A DNA stretch of 64,000 bases from a bacterium (GCA_016934675.1 JAFGSJ010000004.1:1-64000); one strand, 5' to 3'; numbered from the stretch's first letter, positions 1-8,637 are shown. Notes: generated from the letters alone by a model not told the origin. Translations and numbers: made by a program.

Positions 1-603
1 CTCCTCTATGACCCGAGGAAGGACCCGAAAATGCTGAGTAGAGGCATTGATTACTCGGACCCTCTCGAAGGCAAGGTCCGTTGGAAACCGAAGATATTTC
101 ATAATTTTCATGGGGTGGATTTTGATGGTCTCTCACTCGCTCGTGATGTTGCCTTGTACACCTGTTCCGCTCCGACTTATTTCCCGTCAGCAGACGGGTT
201 TATTGATGGGGGCGTGTTCGCCAATAATCCGAGCAATGTGGCTATCGCCCAGGCTATTTCAAGTGCGAATGAACCGTCCGAGAGGGCCGATCTTGATGAG
301 CTGGTCCTGTTGTCGGTCGGCACCGGCATAAGTCTCAACTATATCAAGGGTGATACTCTCAACTGGGGCTATGCCCAATGGGTCAAACCACTCCTGAATG
401 TGCTCATGGACGGCGTGGAAACCATCGCCCATTATCAGGCGACCCAGCTTCTCTGTGAGCGATATCACCGGCTTCAGATTTACTTTGACAAGTACAAAAC
501 CATCAAACTCGATAATGTCAAAAAACTCGGTAGCATGGACCGGATCGCCCGAAACCATGATCTCGGACCAACTATCCAATGGCTCATGGAGAACTGGATA
601 TGA
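1..603 (+). CDS. Patatin-like phospholipase, C-terminal part (5' end outside window)
   Basis: Frame is open from base 1; TCSAPTYFP and the DGGVFANNP (patatin DGG/A) motif; stop at 601-603. Confidence 0.8.
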   Translation, partial: LLYDPRKDPKMLSRGIDYSDPLEGKVRWKPKIFHNFHGVDFDGLSLARDVALYTCSAPTYFPSADGFIDGGVFANNPSNVAIAQAISSANEPSERADLDELVLLSVGTGISLNYIKGDTLNWGYAQWVKPLLNVLMDGVETIAHYQATQLLCERYHRLQIYFDKYKTIKLDNVKKLGSMDRIARNHDLGPTIQWLMENWI

Positions 604-871
604 GTACACACATTTACTTGAAAAAGAGGAAATTTTTTGTTTTTTCCAAACGCTATACTGTAGCTGAAATTTCCATTGACAAGTCTCCTTTGACCCAGTA
701 CGATGGAATGGGAAAGGGGGTGAAACGTCCCGCAGATTTTCTGTAGTCAAAAAAACCAGGAGTTATAGGCTGATCCGCCTACCCCCCCCCGAATTTTTAG
801 GGAAACGGTCCGATATCGTTTAATTGCAAGGGATTCAGGTCATTTTCGAACAAGAATAGTAGGCGGCGATT

Positions 872-919
872 TCGCAACCTAAAGGATTTATAAGGAAACC
901 ATATAAACCCTAGTTGCGC
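872..919 (+). repeat. Candidate short attC-like recombination site (attC0)
   Basis: TCGCAAC (872-878) and GTTGCGC (913-919) as outer simple sites; inner arms AGGATTTAT / ATAAACCC pair imperfectly with one extra A; lies 17 nt before the ATG at 936. Confidence 0.5.
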
Positions 920-935
920 AATATAAGGTGGGTTT

Positions 936-1784
936 ATGGAAGATTTGCACAAAAATACGCAAGATGAGCTTATTGTTGAACACCTTCGTACTGAGCTTGC
1001 AAAGATAGAGCCGTCAAGACGTAAAAGAGTTATGGAAAAATTTGTTCTAGCTGCGTTAGGAAGTATTCCATGGGTAGGTGGATTTTTAAGCGCTGCAGCT
1101 AGTTACAAGGCGGATGAGGGGCCATTAAAACAAAATTCATTACAGACGCAATGGCTTGAGGAGCATCACCAGAAGATCATTGAACTTCAAGAAACATTAG
1201 CAGAAATACAAGAACGCTTTGAAGGTTTTGGAACAAATATTGATGATCGCATCCAGAGTGAGGAATATTTGATGTTAGTTCGGAAGGCTTTTCGTACATG
1301 GGATGAGGCTGATACAAATGAAAAGCGTCGTTTTTCAGCAAATACAATCACAAACGCTGCAGGCACTAGGGTCTGTTCAGATGATGTTGTTCATCTTTTT
1401 CTTGATTGGCTGGAGCTATATCATGAATCTCATTTCGCTGTTATTAGGGAAATATTCACAAACCCTGAATCATCTCGTTATGAAATATGGACTAATCTTT
1501 ATGGTGAAATACCACGTGAAGATTCTGCTGAAGCAGATTTGTTCAAATTACTGATACGTGATTTAAGCACTGGCGGAGTGATAAGGCAAGAGCGTGATGT
1601 AAATCATCTTGGACAATTTGTTAGAAAAACGCCGCAAAGGCGGCGTAGTACAAAACCATCGTCAACTCTGGAGTCTGCATTTGAAGATACCAAACCATAT
1701 GTTCTAACAGAACTTGGTAAGCAATTTGTTCATTACACCATGAATGAAGTCGTGGCTCGTATTGAAAGGTCTGGGAGTGAGTGA
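936..1784 (+). CDS. Hypothetical protein, 282 aa, with N-terminal hydrophobic segment FVLAALGSIPWVGGFLSAAASY; candidate cassette payload
   Basis: Complete ORF with AAGGTGGG upstream of the ATG; flanked by attC-like sites on both sides. Confidence 0.75.
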   Translation: MEDLHKNTQDELIVEHLRTELAKIEPSRRKRVMEKFVLAALGSIPWVGGFLSAAASYKADEGPLKQNSLQTQWLEEHHQKIIELQETLAEIQERFEGFGTNIDDRIQSEEYLMLVRKAFRTWDEADTNEKRRFSANTITNAAGTRVCSDDVVHLFLDWLELYHESHFAVIREIFTNPESSRYEIWTNLYGEIPREDSAEADLFKLLIRDLSTGGVIRQERDVNHLGQFVRKTPQRRRSTKPSSTLESAFEDTKPYVLTELGKQFVHYTMNEVVARIERSGSE

Positions 1785-1795
1785 AATGCTGTTAA

Positions 1796-1855
1796 GCCCA
1801 ACACCATTTTGCACAGGACGCCAAACAGCATGCGCCTGTGAAAATATAGTTCGGT
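1796..1855 (+). repeat. attC recombination site (60 bp)
   Basis: R''=GCCCAAC (matches RYYYAAC), arm CACAGGACGC pairs with GCGCCTGTG leaving an extra A, R'=GTTCGGT; starts 12 nt after the stop codon of the upstream ORF. Confidence 0.82.
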
Positions 1856-1873
1856 CCGACTGCAGGCGGTCGG

Positions 1874-1978
1874 ACCGAACGGGTCCGCGGCTGAATCGTT
1901 GTCTGGACCGCCTGCGACGGCCGAACACGCGGCTCGAACTGCCGAGCCGCACGCAGATCAGCCGCGGCCCCGTTATGC
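1874..1978 (+). repeat. attC recombination site (105 bp) of an ORF-less mini-cassette
   Basis: ACCGAAC...GTTATGC; arms AACGGGTCCGCGGCTGAATC / GATCAGCCGCGGCCCCGTT pair with one mismatch and one extra A; internal hairpin GCGGCTCG-AACTGC-CGAGCCGC. Confidence 0.75.
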
Positions 1979-2001
1979 AACAATCACATAGGTAATCAAA
2001 T

Positions 2002-4932
2002 ATGAGCGTACCTGATAGAGTTATTAAATTAATCGAAACTTTCGATAATAATTTGGAATCGTACAAAAAAGGTAACTACAATGAAACCCAGGTACGAAGG
2101 GAATATATAGACCCTTTTTTCAAGGAACTTGGTTGGGATGTTGCAAACAAACAGGGCTATGCCGAAGCATACAAGGACGTGATCCATGAAGACGCCATCA
2201 AGATTGGTGGCGTTACCAAAGCGCCGGACTACTGCTTCCGAATCGGTGGCGTCCGTAAGTTTTTTTTGGAAGCGAAAAAACCGTCCGTAAATATTCAAGA
2301 AGACATCCATCCGGCCTATCAGTTGCGTCGTTATGGGTGGAGCGCCAAACTGCCACTGAGCATTTTGACGGATTTCGAAGAACTTGCCGTTTACGACTGC
2401 CGGGTGAAGCCGTCGAAGAATGACAAGGTTTCCCACTCCCGCATCCTTTACTTCAAATACACGGATTACGAGAACCGGTGGGAAGAAATCGCTGGCATTT
2501 TTTCAAGGGATGCTATTCTAAAAGGCTCTTTTGACAAATATGTCGGATCCAATAAAGGCAAGAAAGGCACAACTGAAGTTGATGCCGCTTTCTTAAATGA
2601 GATTGAGAACTGGCGTGAGCTTTTGGCCCGCAACATCGCTCTACGCAATCCGAACCTTTCCCCGAGGGAATTGAACTTCGCCGTTCAGCAGACCATCGAC
2701 CGGATAGTGTTTCTCCGCATCTGTGAGGACCGGGGAATGGAGTCTTACGGCGGATTGATGGCGCTACGTAACGGGGAGAATGTTTACAAGCGGCTGTTTC
2801 ACCTTTTCAATAAAGCTGACGAGAAATACAACTCCGGGCTGTTTCATTTTAAAAAAGAAAAAGACCGCGAAAATTGTGACAACCTGACGCCTTTTCTACT
2901 AATCGACGATAAGCCTTTGAAGGAGATTTTCAAGAATCTATATTATCCAGAAAGCCCCTACGAATTTTCTGTTATATCGGCTGATATCCTCGGCCAAGTG
3001 TATGAACGCTTTTTAGGTAAAATCATCCGCCTCACCGCCGGTCACCACGCCAAAATCGAGGAAAAGCCCGAAGTTCGGAAGGCGGGCGGGGTTTATTATA
3101 CGCCCACCTATATCGTGGACTATATCGTCAAAAACACTGTAGGTAAACTGGTTGAAGGCAAAAGGCCCGGCCCCAAAGGCGGCGTTAGAAATTTAAAAAT
3201 ACTGGACCCGGCCTGCGGTTCGGGTTCGTTTTTGATCGGTGCATACCAGTTTTTGCTGGACTGGCATCGGGATGAATATATCAATGATGGCCCGGAGAAG
3301 TGGTCAAAAGGCAAAATTCCTCGCGTCTACCAATCCCAGAAAGGGGAATGGCGTTTGACTACCGACGAACGTAAGCGGATTCTTATAAACAACATATATG
3401 GCGTAGACATCGATCATCAGGCGGTGGAAGTGACAAAGCTGTCCCTATTGCTCAAGGTGCTGGAAGGGGAGGATGAACAGGGCATTGGCAAGCAGATGCT
3501 TTTGTTTCAGGAACGAGTTCTTCCGGACCTTTCGAACAACATCAAGTTCGGCAACTCCCTGATCGGTCCAGATTTCTATGACCACCAACAGATGAGTGTT
3601 TTTGACGAAGAAGAAATCTATCGTGTCAATGTCTTTGACTGGAACGCAGAATTTTCTGATATCATGCAAGATGGCGGTTTTCACGCGGTGATCGGAAATC
3701 CGCCATATGTCGACTTGAAGGGATTCCCCGAGCAAGAGCTCACATATATTTTCCGATCCTATGATTGCGCAAATAATCGAATCAATCTATTTGCAACATT
3801 CATGGAACGTTCGTTTTCTCTACTACAGAAAGCGGATGGTTATTTTTCCATGATCGTACCAACAGCTGTTTTGGCCCAAACATCGTACACTGCTTTAAGA
3901 AAGAAAATTCTCAATGAAGCCACACTTATCGATCTCGCCCGCCTCCCTAATGAATCATTTGGATCAGCCGCTGGTGAGGTCAAGGTTGATACGGTAATTG
4001 TGACATGGAGCACTCCACACAAAGTGAATTTTCAGACAAATCTCATTGCTTACCGTGGTTATGAACGAATTAACGCAATCACTCCAATTTCCGCGCATGT
4101 TCACGGAAAACTATCACTGAACAGTATCGTCAAAGATACTGATTATGTGTGGCCCGTAAACACAACAGACTCCCATAATGCAGTCCTTGAAAAAATTGAA
4201 GCAAACGGCGTTCCTTTGGTTTCACTTGTGGAATTCTGTCTAGGTCTGACACCCTATGACAAATACAAAGGACACACTGAAAAACAGATCACGGACAAGG
4301 TTTTTCACGCTGACCATCAAAAAGATCCAACATTCAAGAAACTACTCAAGGGCAATGATGTTCGTCGCTATTATGTCAACTGGAACGGCGAAGCATGGAT
4401 AAGTTACGGAGCCTGGCTGGGAGCTCCCCGCGAAGAACGGTTTTTCACGAAAAAACGGATTCTCGTTAAGCAAATCATAGACTGGAGCAGCTTGCGAATA
4501 TGGGCCGCTTTAACGACTGAAGCCTTATACAACACGCAAAATGCATTCAACTTGCTTCAAAATGATGAGACCTCACTTGAGTATATTTTGGGACTGCTGA
4601 ATTCGAAGCTGATCAACTTCTACCACCAGAAACGATTTCTTGATGAATTTAAGATGCGATTTCAAAAGATTTTGATTTGCGACTGTAAACGATTCCCCAT
4701 CCGCCCCATTGATTTCGATAATTCCGATGATGTTGCCATGCACGACAAAATGATCAATTTTGTCGATCAGATGCTGGAGTTGAACAAAAAGCTTGCCGAA
4801 TCCAAAATGCCGCAGACAACAGAGATGTTGAAACGGCAAATCGACGCCACAGACAGGCAAATTGATGAACTCACATATAAACTGTATAATTTAACAGATG
4901 AAGAAATAAAAATAGTGGAATCAGTAATTTGA
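2002..4932 (+). CDS. Type IIG-like restriction-modification enzyme (Eco57I-like class: nuclease, N6-adenine methyltransferase and specificity domain fusion)
   Basis: N-terminal APDYCFRIGGVRKFFLEAKKP (PD-(D/E)XK-like), DPACGSGSFL SAM motif, NPPY catalytic motif, long C-terminal TaqI-like specificity region. Confidence 0.88.
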   Translation: MSVPDRVIKLIETFDNNLESYKKGNYNETQVRREYIDPFFKELGWDVANKQGYAEAYKDVIHEDAIKIGGVTKAPDYCFRIGGVRKFFLEAKKPSVNIQEDIHPAYQLRRYGWSAKLPLSILTDFEELAVYDCRVKPSKNDKVSHSRILYFKYTDYENRWEEIAGIFSRDAILKGSFDKYVGSNKGKKGTTEVDAAFLNEIENWRELLARNIALRNPNLSPRELNFAVQQTIDRIVFLRICEDRGMESYGGLMALRNGENVYKRLFHLFNKADEKYNSGLFHFKKEKDRENCDNLTPFLLIDDKPLKEIFKNLYYPESPYEFSVISADILGQVYERFLGKIIRLTAGHHAKIEEKPEVRKAGGVYYTPTYIVDYIVKNTVGKLVEGKRPGPKGGVRNLKILDPACGSGSFLIGAYQFLLDWHRDEYINDGPEKWSKGKIPRVYQSQKGEWRLTTDERKRILINNIYGVDIDHQAVEVTKLSLLLKVLEGEDEQGIGKQMLLFQERVLPDLSNNIKFGNSLIGPDFYDHQQMSVFDEEEIYRVNVFDWNAEFSDIMQDGGFHAVIGNPPYVDLKGFPEQELTYIFRSYDCANNRINLFATFMERSFSLLQKADGYFSMIVPTAVLAQTSYTALRKKILNEATLIDLARLPNESFGSAAGEVKVDTVIVTWSTPHKVNFQTNLIAYRGYERINAITPISAHVHGKLSLNSIVKDTDYVWPVNTTDSHNAVLEKIEANGVPLVSLVEFCLGLTPYDKYKGHTEKQITDKVFHADHQKDPTFKKLLKGNDVRRYYVNWNGEAWISYGAWLGAPREERFFTKKRILVKQIIDWSSLRIWAALTTEALYNTQNAFNLLQNDETSLEYILGLLNSKLINFYHQKRFLDEFKMRFQKILICDCKRFPIRPIDFDNSDDVAMHDKMINFVDQMLELNKKLAESKMPQTTEMLKRQIDATDRQIDELTYKLYNLTDEEIKIVESVI

Positions 4933-4935
4933 GAT

Positions 4936-4994
4936 GCATAACAAAAAAATCCAGCGGACGCAAAAAGCCGCGCCGCTGATTTTCGTCGTTATCG
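4936..4994 (+). repeat. attC recombination site (59 bp)
   Basis: R''=GCATAAC, L''=ATCCAGCGG, L'=CCGCTGAT (one extra C in L''), R'=GTTATCG; starts 3 nt after the stop codon; same layout as the classical 59-base element. Confidence 0.88.
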
Positions 4995-5013
4995 ACAAAT
5001 AGAGGGTAATACA

Positions 5014-5751
5014 ATGGAACTCAATTTCATGGACTTTGAAATCCCTCTGCTTCAAGCCCTTGTCAAACTTGGTGGAAAAGCAAAGCCGAAGGAAGTATAT
5101 CCAGTTGTGGAAAAAATAATGGGTTTGAATCCACAAGATTTTCCAAACGAATATGAGAAGTATAAGAGCAAAGTCATCAAATGGCAAAATAAAACAGCAT
5201 GGGCACGTGAATACCTGAAGCGGAAATATCAATTAGATGGTTCAGAACGTGGCATTTGGAAACTAACCGAAATTGGAGAAGAAAGGCTCAATCACTTCAA
5301 CCGAACACAAAAAGACCCGGATGAAGGTTTGGCGCCATTATTGGGAGTTGATTCCTCTCTATCAGAAGAGAACATCACACCAAGAGAAGGCTTCAACAGA
5401 ATAGCGAATATTCAAATACATGAGACAGGCGACATACTCGGTGTTCGAGGAATTGTCTACGAACCTATCAATGAACAAGGTGTAATTCTATTATTTGCAG
5501 CTTTATGTCATGACTTGGGATTTATGATCGAAGCCATTCGGAATGCTTTTCCTGATGCGTTATTAAGGAGAAGAAATGCAAAAGGAACGTGGAATAGTTG
5601 CAAAGCCGAATTCGAGTATAAATCATCTAATTTCAAATCTCATAAACACGATCCGAACCAATGTGACCTAATCATTTGTTGGGAACATGATTGGCAGGAT
5701 TGCCAGAAAGAAGTTCTTTGTCTTAAGGAACTGGCCAATGAATTTAAATGA
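5014..5751 (+). CDS. Mrr N-terminal-like winged-helix protein with putative C-terminal nuclease-like domain
   Basis: N-terminus resembles Mrr_N (LVKLGGKAKPKEVYPVVEKIMG...); C-terminal FPDALLRRRN...KAEFEYKSSNF..H.HDPNQCDLIICWEHDW resembles a PD-(D/E)XK-like core; GAGGGT upstream of start. Confidence 0.7.
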   Translation: MELNFMDFEIPLLQALVKLGGKAKPKEVYPVVEKIMGLNPQDFPNEYEKYKSKVIKWQNKTAWAREYLKRKYQLDGSERGIWKLTEIGEERLNHFNRTQKDPDEGLAPLLGVDSSLSEENITPREGFNRIANIQIHETGDILGVRGIVYEPINEQGVILLFAALCHDLGFMIEAIRNAFPDALLRRRNAKGTWNSCKAEFEYKSSNFKSHKHDPNQCDLIICWEHDWQDCQKEVLCLKELANEFK

Positions 5752-6362
5752 AACAAACCATCACAATAGTGTTGTCTGTTTTACTTGTTCTATTTTCACA
5801 GTCAGCCCACGGTTCGAGATCGTTACAGAGATTACCGGTCGAACTCATCCAGAGCCTGATCACAGAATATGACTACGATGAGAGCGGGAACCTGGTCGAG
5901 GAGATCCAGCTCGGTGACGCCTTCGATGATCTGACCACCCTGCGGTATACTTACGACGAGCAGGACCGGCTCGAGACTGTGCTCCACAATGGCAAAATAC
6001 TCAAACGCTATACCTATGACCCCAACGATCAGGTCGAGACTATCACCGATGCCCTCGAACTGGCGACCGGCTACGAGTATGATGAATTGGGCCGCTGCAC
6101 CAAAACCAGCTATCCCGATGAGTCGGTCCGGGAGCAGACCTACGACGCCGAGGGCAATCTGTCCCGGGAAAAGACCCCGCTCGGCGTGGAATACAACTAT
6201 GAGTACGCTGCAGCCAACAGACTGGATACGGTCTGGCGGTGCGGGTTGATCGTAGTATTCATAGGTCAGAAAGATACGATTGTTGATGCCTTGATGGAGT
6301 CGTTCGGCGTTGTGATGCCGTTCGAGGCACTTCTGAAAGCAGTAAGAGGAATCTGTGGCTGA
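5748..6362 (+). pseudogene. RHS/YD-repeat fragment behind a signal-peptide-like start
   Basis: EYDYDESGNLVEE, YTYDEQDRLETV, YTYDPNDQVETI, YEYDELGRCTKT, YDAEGNLSRE repeats; RHS similarity stops near 6235. Confidence 0.65.
6262..6350 (-). mobile_element. Remnant of an rve-type transposase C-terminus
   Basis: Minus-strand translation YCFQKCLERHHNAERLHQGINNRIF resembles the terminal YN.ER.HQG motif of IS-type DDE integrases; too short to be functional. Confidence 0.6.
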
Positions 6363-6498
6363 TGAAGAGGGTTCTTCAAATGAAATATGGTTGTATTGTT
6401 GCAGTCTTTGCTTGTCATGGTGAATCTTGAATGCTATACTCGTTTTGGAAATGATACTAATCTTATCAATATGTCTCCTTAGAAGAGAGGAGGGTGCC

Positions 6499-7563
6499 AT
6501 GGATTTTTTAGATCAGCTTCTGGAGTTATCCGCTAAAGTAGCCAAGCAACGTGAGAACATCCAAACCGAGGAAGCAACGAAAACGGCCTTCGTGATGCCA
6601 TTTATCAACGCACTGGGCTATAATGTGTTCGATCCGACTGAGGTTGTGCCTGAATTTACAGCGGATGTCGGTACGAAAAAAGGTGAAAAAGTCGACTATG
6701 CCCTGATGAAAGACGGCAGTCCGATCATTCTTTTTGAGTGCAAATGGTGTTGCAGTAATCTTGATACAGCCGATATTTCACAGTTATATCGCTATTTCTC
6801 TGTTGTTGACGCTCGGATTGCGATCTTGACGAATGGCATCATCTACCGGTTTTATACCGATCTTGAAGAAACAAACAAGATGGATAAGAAGCCATTTTTA
6901 GAGTTTGATTTACTCAATATTGATGAGGAGCTAGTCAAGGAAGTCAAAAAAATCTCGAAACCGGCCTTTGATCTTGAGAAATTAATGGCAACTGCCAGCG
7001 ATCTGAAATACACCAAGGAAATTAAGAATATTCTGAGTGAGCAAATTAATTCGCCCTCGGAAGAGTTTGTGCGTTTTTTTGCATCACAAGTCTATGCTGG
7101 GCGATTGATGCCCGATGTACGTGCCCAGTTTACAGATATCACCAAACGCGCTTTCCGCGATTTCATCAACGATCAGATCAACTCCAGACTCAAATCGGCT
7201 ATGACCGCATCGACAATACAGACAGATGAATCGGTGGATGAAGAGGAACAAATACCTGAGTCGGATAAATCCAAAATAGTGACCACTGAGGAGGAAATCG
7301 AAGGTTATCACATCGTTAAATCGATTTTGCGTGAAGTAATTGATCCCAAACGAGTGGTCATGCGTGATACAATCAATTATCTGGGCATTTTACTTGATGA
7401 TAATAACCGCAAACCGATCTGCCGCCTCTATCTGAATACAGCCAATAAATACTTGGCCCTCATGGACGTGCAGAAAAAAGAGGAAAGATTTCTTTTGGAA
7501 AGCCTTAACGACATATACAAATACGCGGAACAACTCAAGAACACACTGACATTCTATAGATAA
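6499..7563 (+). CDS. Orphan HsdR N-terminal-domain-like (Type I restriction R-subunit-like) protein, 354 aa
   Basis: FINALGYNVFDPTEVVPEF..DVGTKKGEKVDYALMKDGSPIILFECKW nuclease motif; RBS AGGAGGG before ATG 6499; no helicase domain and no adjacent hsdM/hsdS. Confidence 0.8.
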   Translation: MDFLDQLLELSAKVAKQRENIQTEEATKTAFVMPFINALGYNVFDPTEVVPEFTADVGTKKGEKVDYALMKDGSPIILFECKWCCSNLDTADISQLYRYFSVVDARIAILTNGIIYRFYTDLEETNKMDKKPFLEFDLLNIDEELVKEVKKISKPAFDLEKLMATASDLKYTKEIKNILSEQINSPSEEFVRFFASQVYAGRLMPDVRAQFTDITKRAFRDFINDQINSRLKSAMTASTIQTDESVDEEEQIPESDKSKIVTTEEEIEGYHIVKSILREVIDPKRVVMRDTINYLGILLDDNNRKPICRLYLNTANKYLALMDVQKKEERFLLESLNDIYKYAEQLKNTLTFYR

Positions 7564-7731
7564 TAACTATCGTGGTTGTGCCCTATGGATTCAAAAAAAG
7601 CGTGGCAATGGTCAACGCCATTTCAATAACCGGTTTTCATTGTCGGTCATCTTTTTTTCAGGAATCAAAGAAAAAGAAGGAGATAGCCAGGCCCCTTGGA
7701 GAAGTCAGGCTGATAGCATTAAGGAGAAATA

Positions 7732-8241
7732 ATGCATGTAAAATGTCCTAAGTGTGGTGGAACAGGAAAAGTTGGATACGGTTGTTGTGGTGGCTTGCTA
7801 TTATTCCTATTCTTAGCTGGGATTTTTAATATTATTGGATTATTGATCATAGGTGTGGCATTTGGTGGCAAAGGTGGAATTCAAGCGATGTTTCTGGGTG
7901 GACATGGGTCAATCCTATACGGAATAGAAAAAGGTGATTCGCAAAGTATTGCTATCGGAGTCGTTTTATGTATAATTAGCCTTGTTCCTTTAGTAATTGT
8001 AATAAGTGGCAAATCCTGCCCAGTATGTAATGGTAGGGGGAAATCAGTAGTGTATTCAGATCAGGATATTACTTCACAGCCAAGACAAGTTTCCTATCAA
8101 TCAGAATCAAAAAATGAGAAAAGCGATAAGGACTTTTTAGATGCATTGGAGAGACTTTCCAGACTCTATGAAAAAGGGATGTTGACAGAAGAAGAATTTA
8201 ACTCAAGTAAAACAGAGTTAATCAATAAATTTCGATTATAA
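7732..8241 (+). CDS. Zinc-ribbon, transmembrane and C-terminal SHOCT-like protein
   Basis: CPKCGGTGKV and CPVCNGRGKS half-ribbons flank a hydrophobic region; C-terminal LDALERLSRLYEKGMLTEEEFNSSKTELI is SHOCT-like; RBS AAGGAG. Confidence 0.75.
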   Translation: MHVKCPKCGGTGKVGYGCCGGLLLFLFLAGIFNIIGLLIIGVAFGGKGGIQAMFLGGHGSILYGIEKGDSQSIAIGVVLCIISLVPLVIVISGKSCPVCNGRGKSVVYSDQDITSQPRQVSYQSESKNEKSDKDFLDALERLSRLYEKGMLTEEEFNSSKTELINKFRL

Positions 8242-8637
8242 CAGAGTGCCACCGGGTAAGCTTTTAACCTTTATTTGCTGCTGTGAACAGATTTCAAGTT
8301 ACTTGCCCATGCAGCGTTCAAAAATTCATTCGCAGTGAAAAGGCTATGGATGTGCAGTAGGAATGTCTAATGCATGAAAATCTCGACTTTACTCTCGATC
8401 AAGTTTGATCACGAAGACAATAGGATATCCACCAGAGAATCGTTTGGGTATACAAATAGCTTGATGACCGGGTCTAGAACAGTCCTATCCCACCGACCCT
8501 CAAACAACTTAGCTCTGTCCCGGATAATAATCCAATTGCTCTCCCGGACTCAGACGGACTTCATTCTGTTATCATCCTGAACCGTTATGCACAATGTACT
8601 ATTCTTTATTCAGCTATTTCGGATCAATCACACCTTC

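Noticed and set aside
781-790. C9 homopolymer as a functional signal
   Set aside because: Single homopolymer in non-coding DNA; could equally be a sequencing or assembly artefact.
604-871. Possible additional attC around GTTATAGGC (762-770)
   Set aside because: No matching RYYYAAC partner or paired inner arms found upstream; treated as chance.
5832-6500. 222-aa minus-strand ORF taken as a gene
   Set aside because: Most is antisense to RHS repeats; only about 6262-6350 has a transposase-like motif, so it is reported as a remnant.
6499-7563. Complete Type I restriction system
   Set aside because: No HsdM, HsdS or helicase part nearby; only an HsdR_N-like protein is supported.
7564-7731. Possible attC after the HsdR_N-like gene (ATAACTATCG near 7563)
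   Set aside because: No convincing R'/L' pairing and no GTT junction close to the next start codon.
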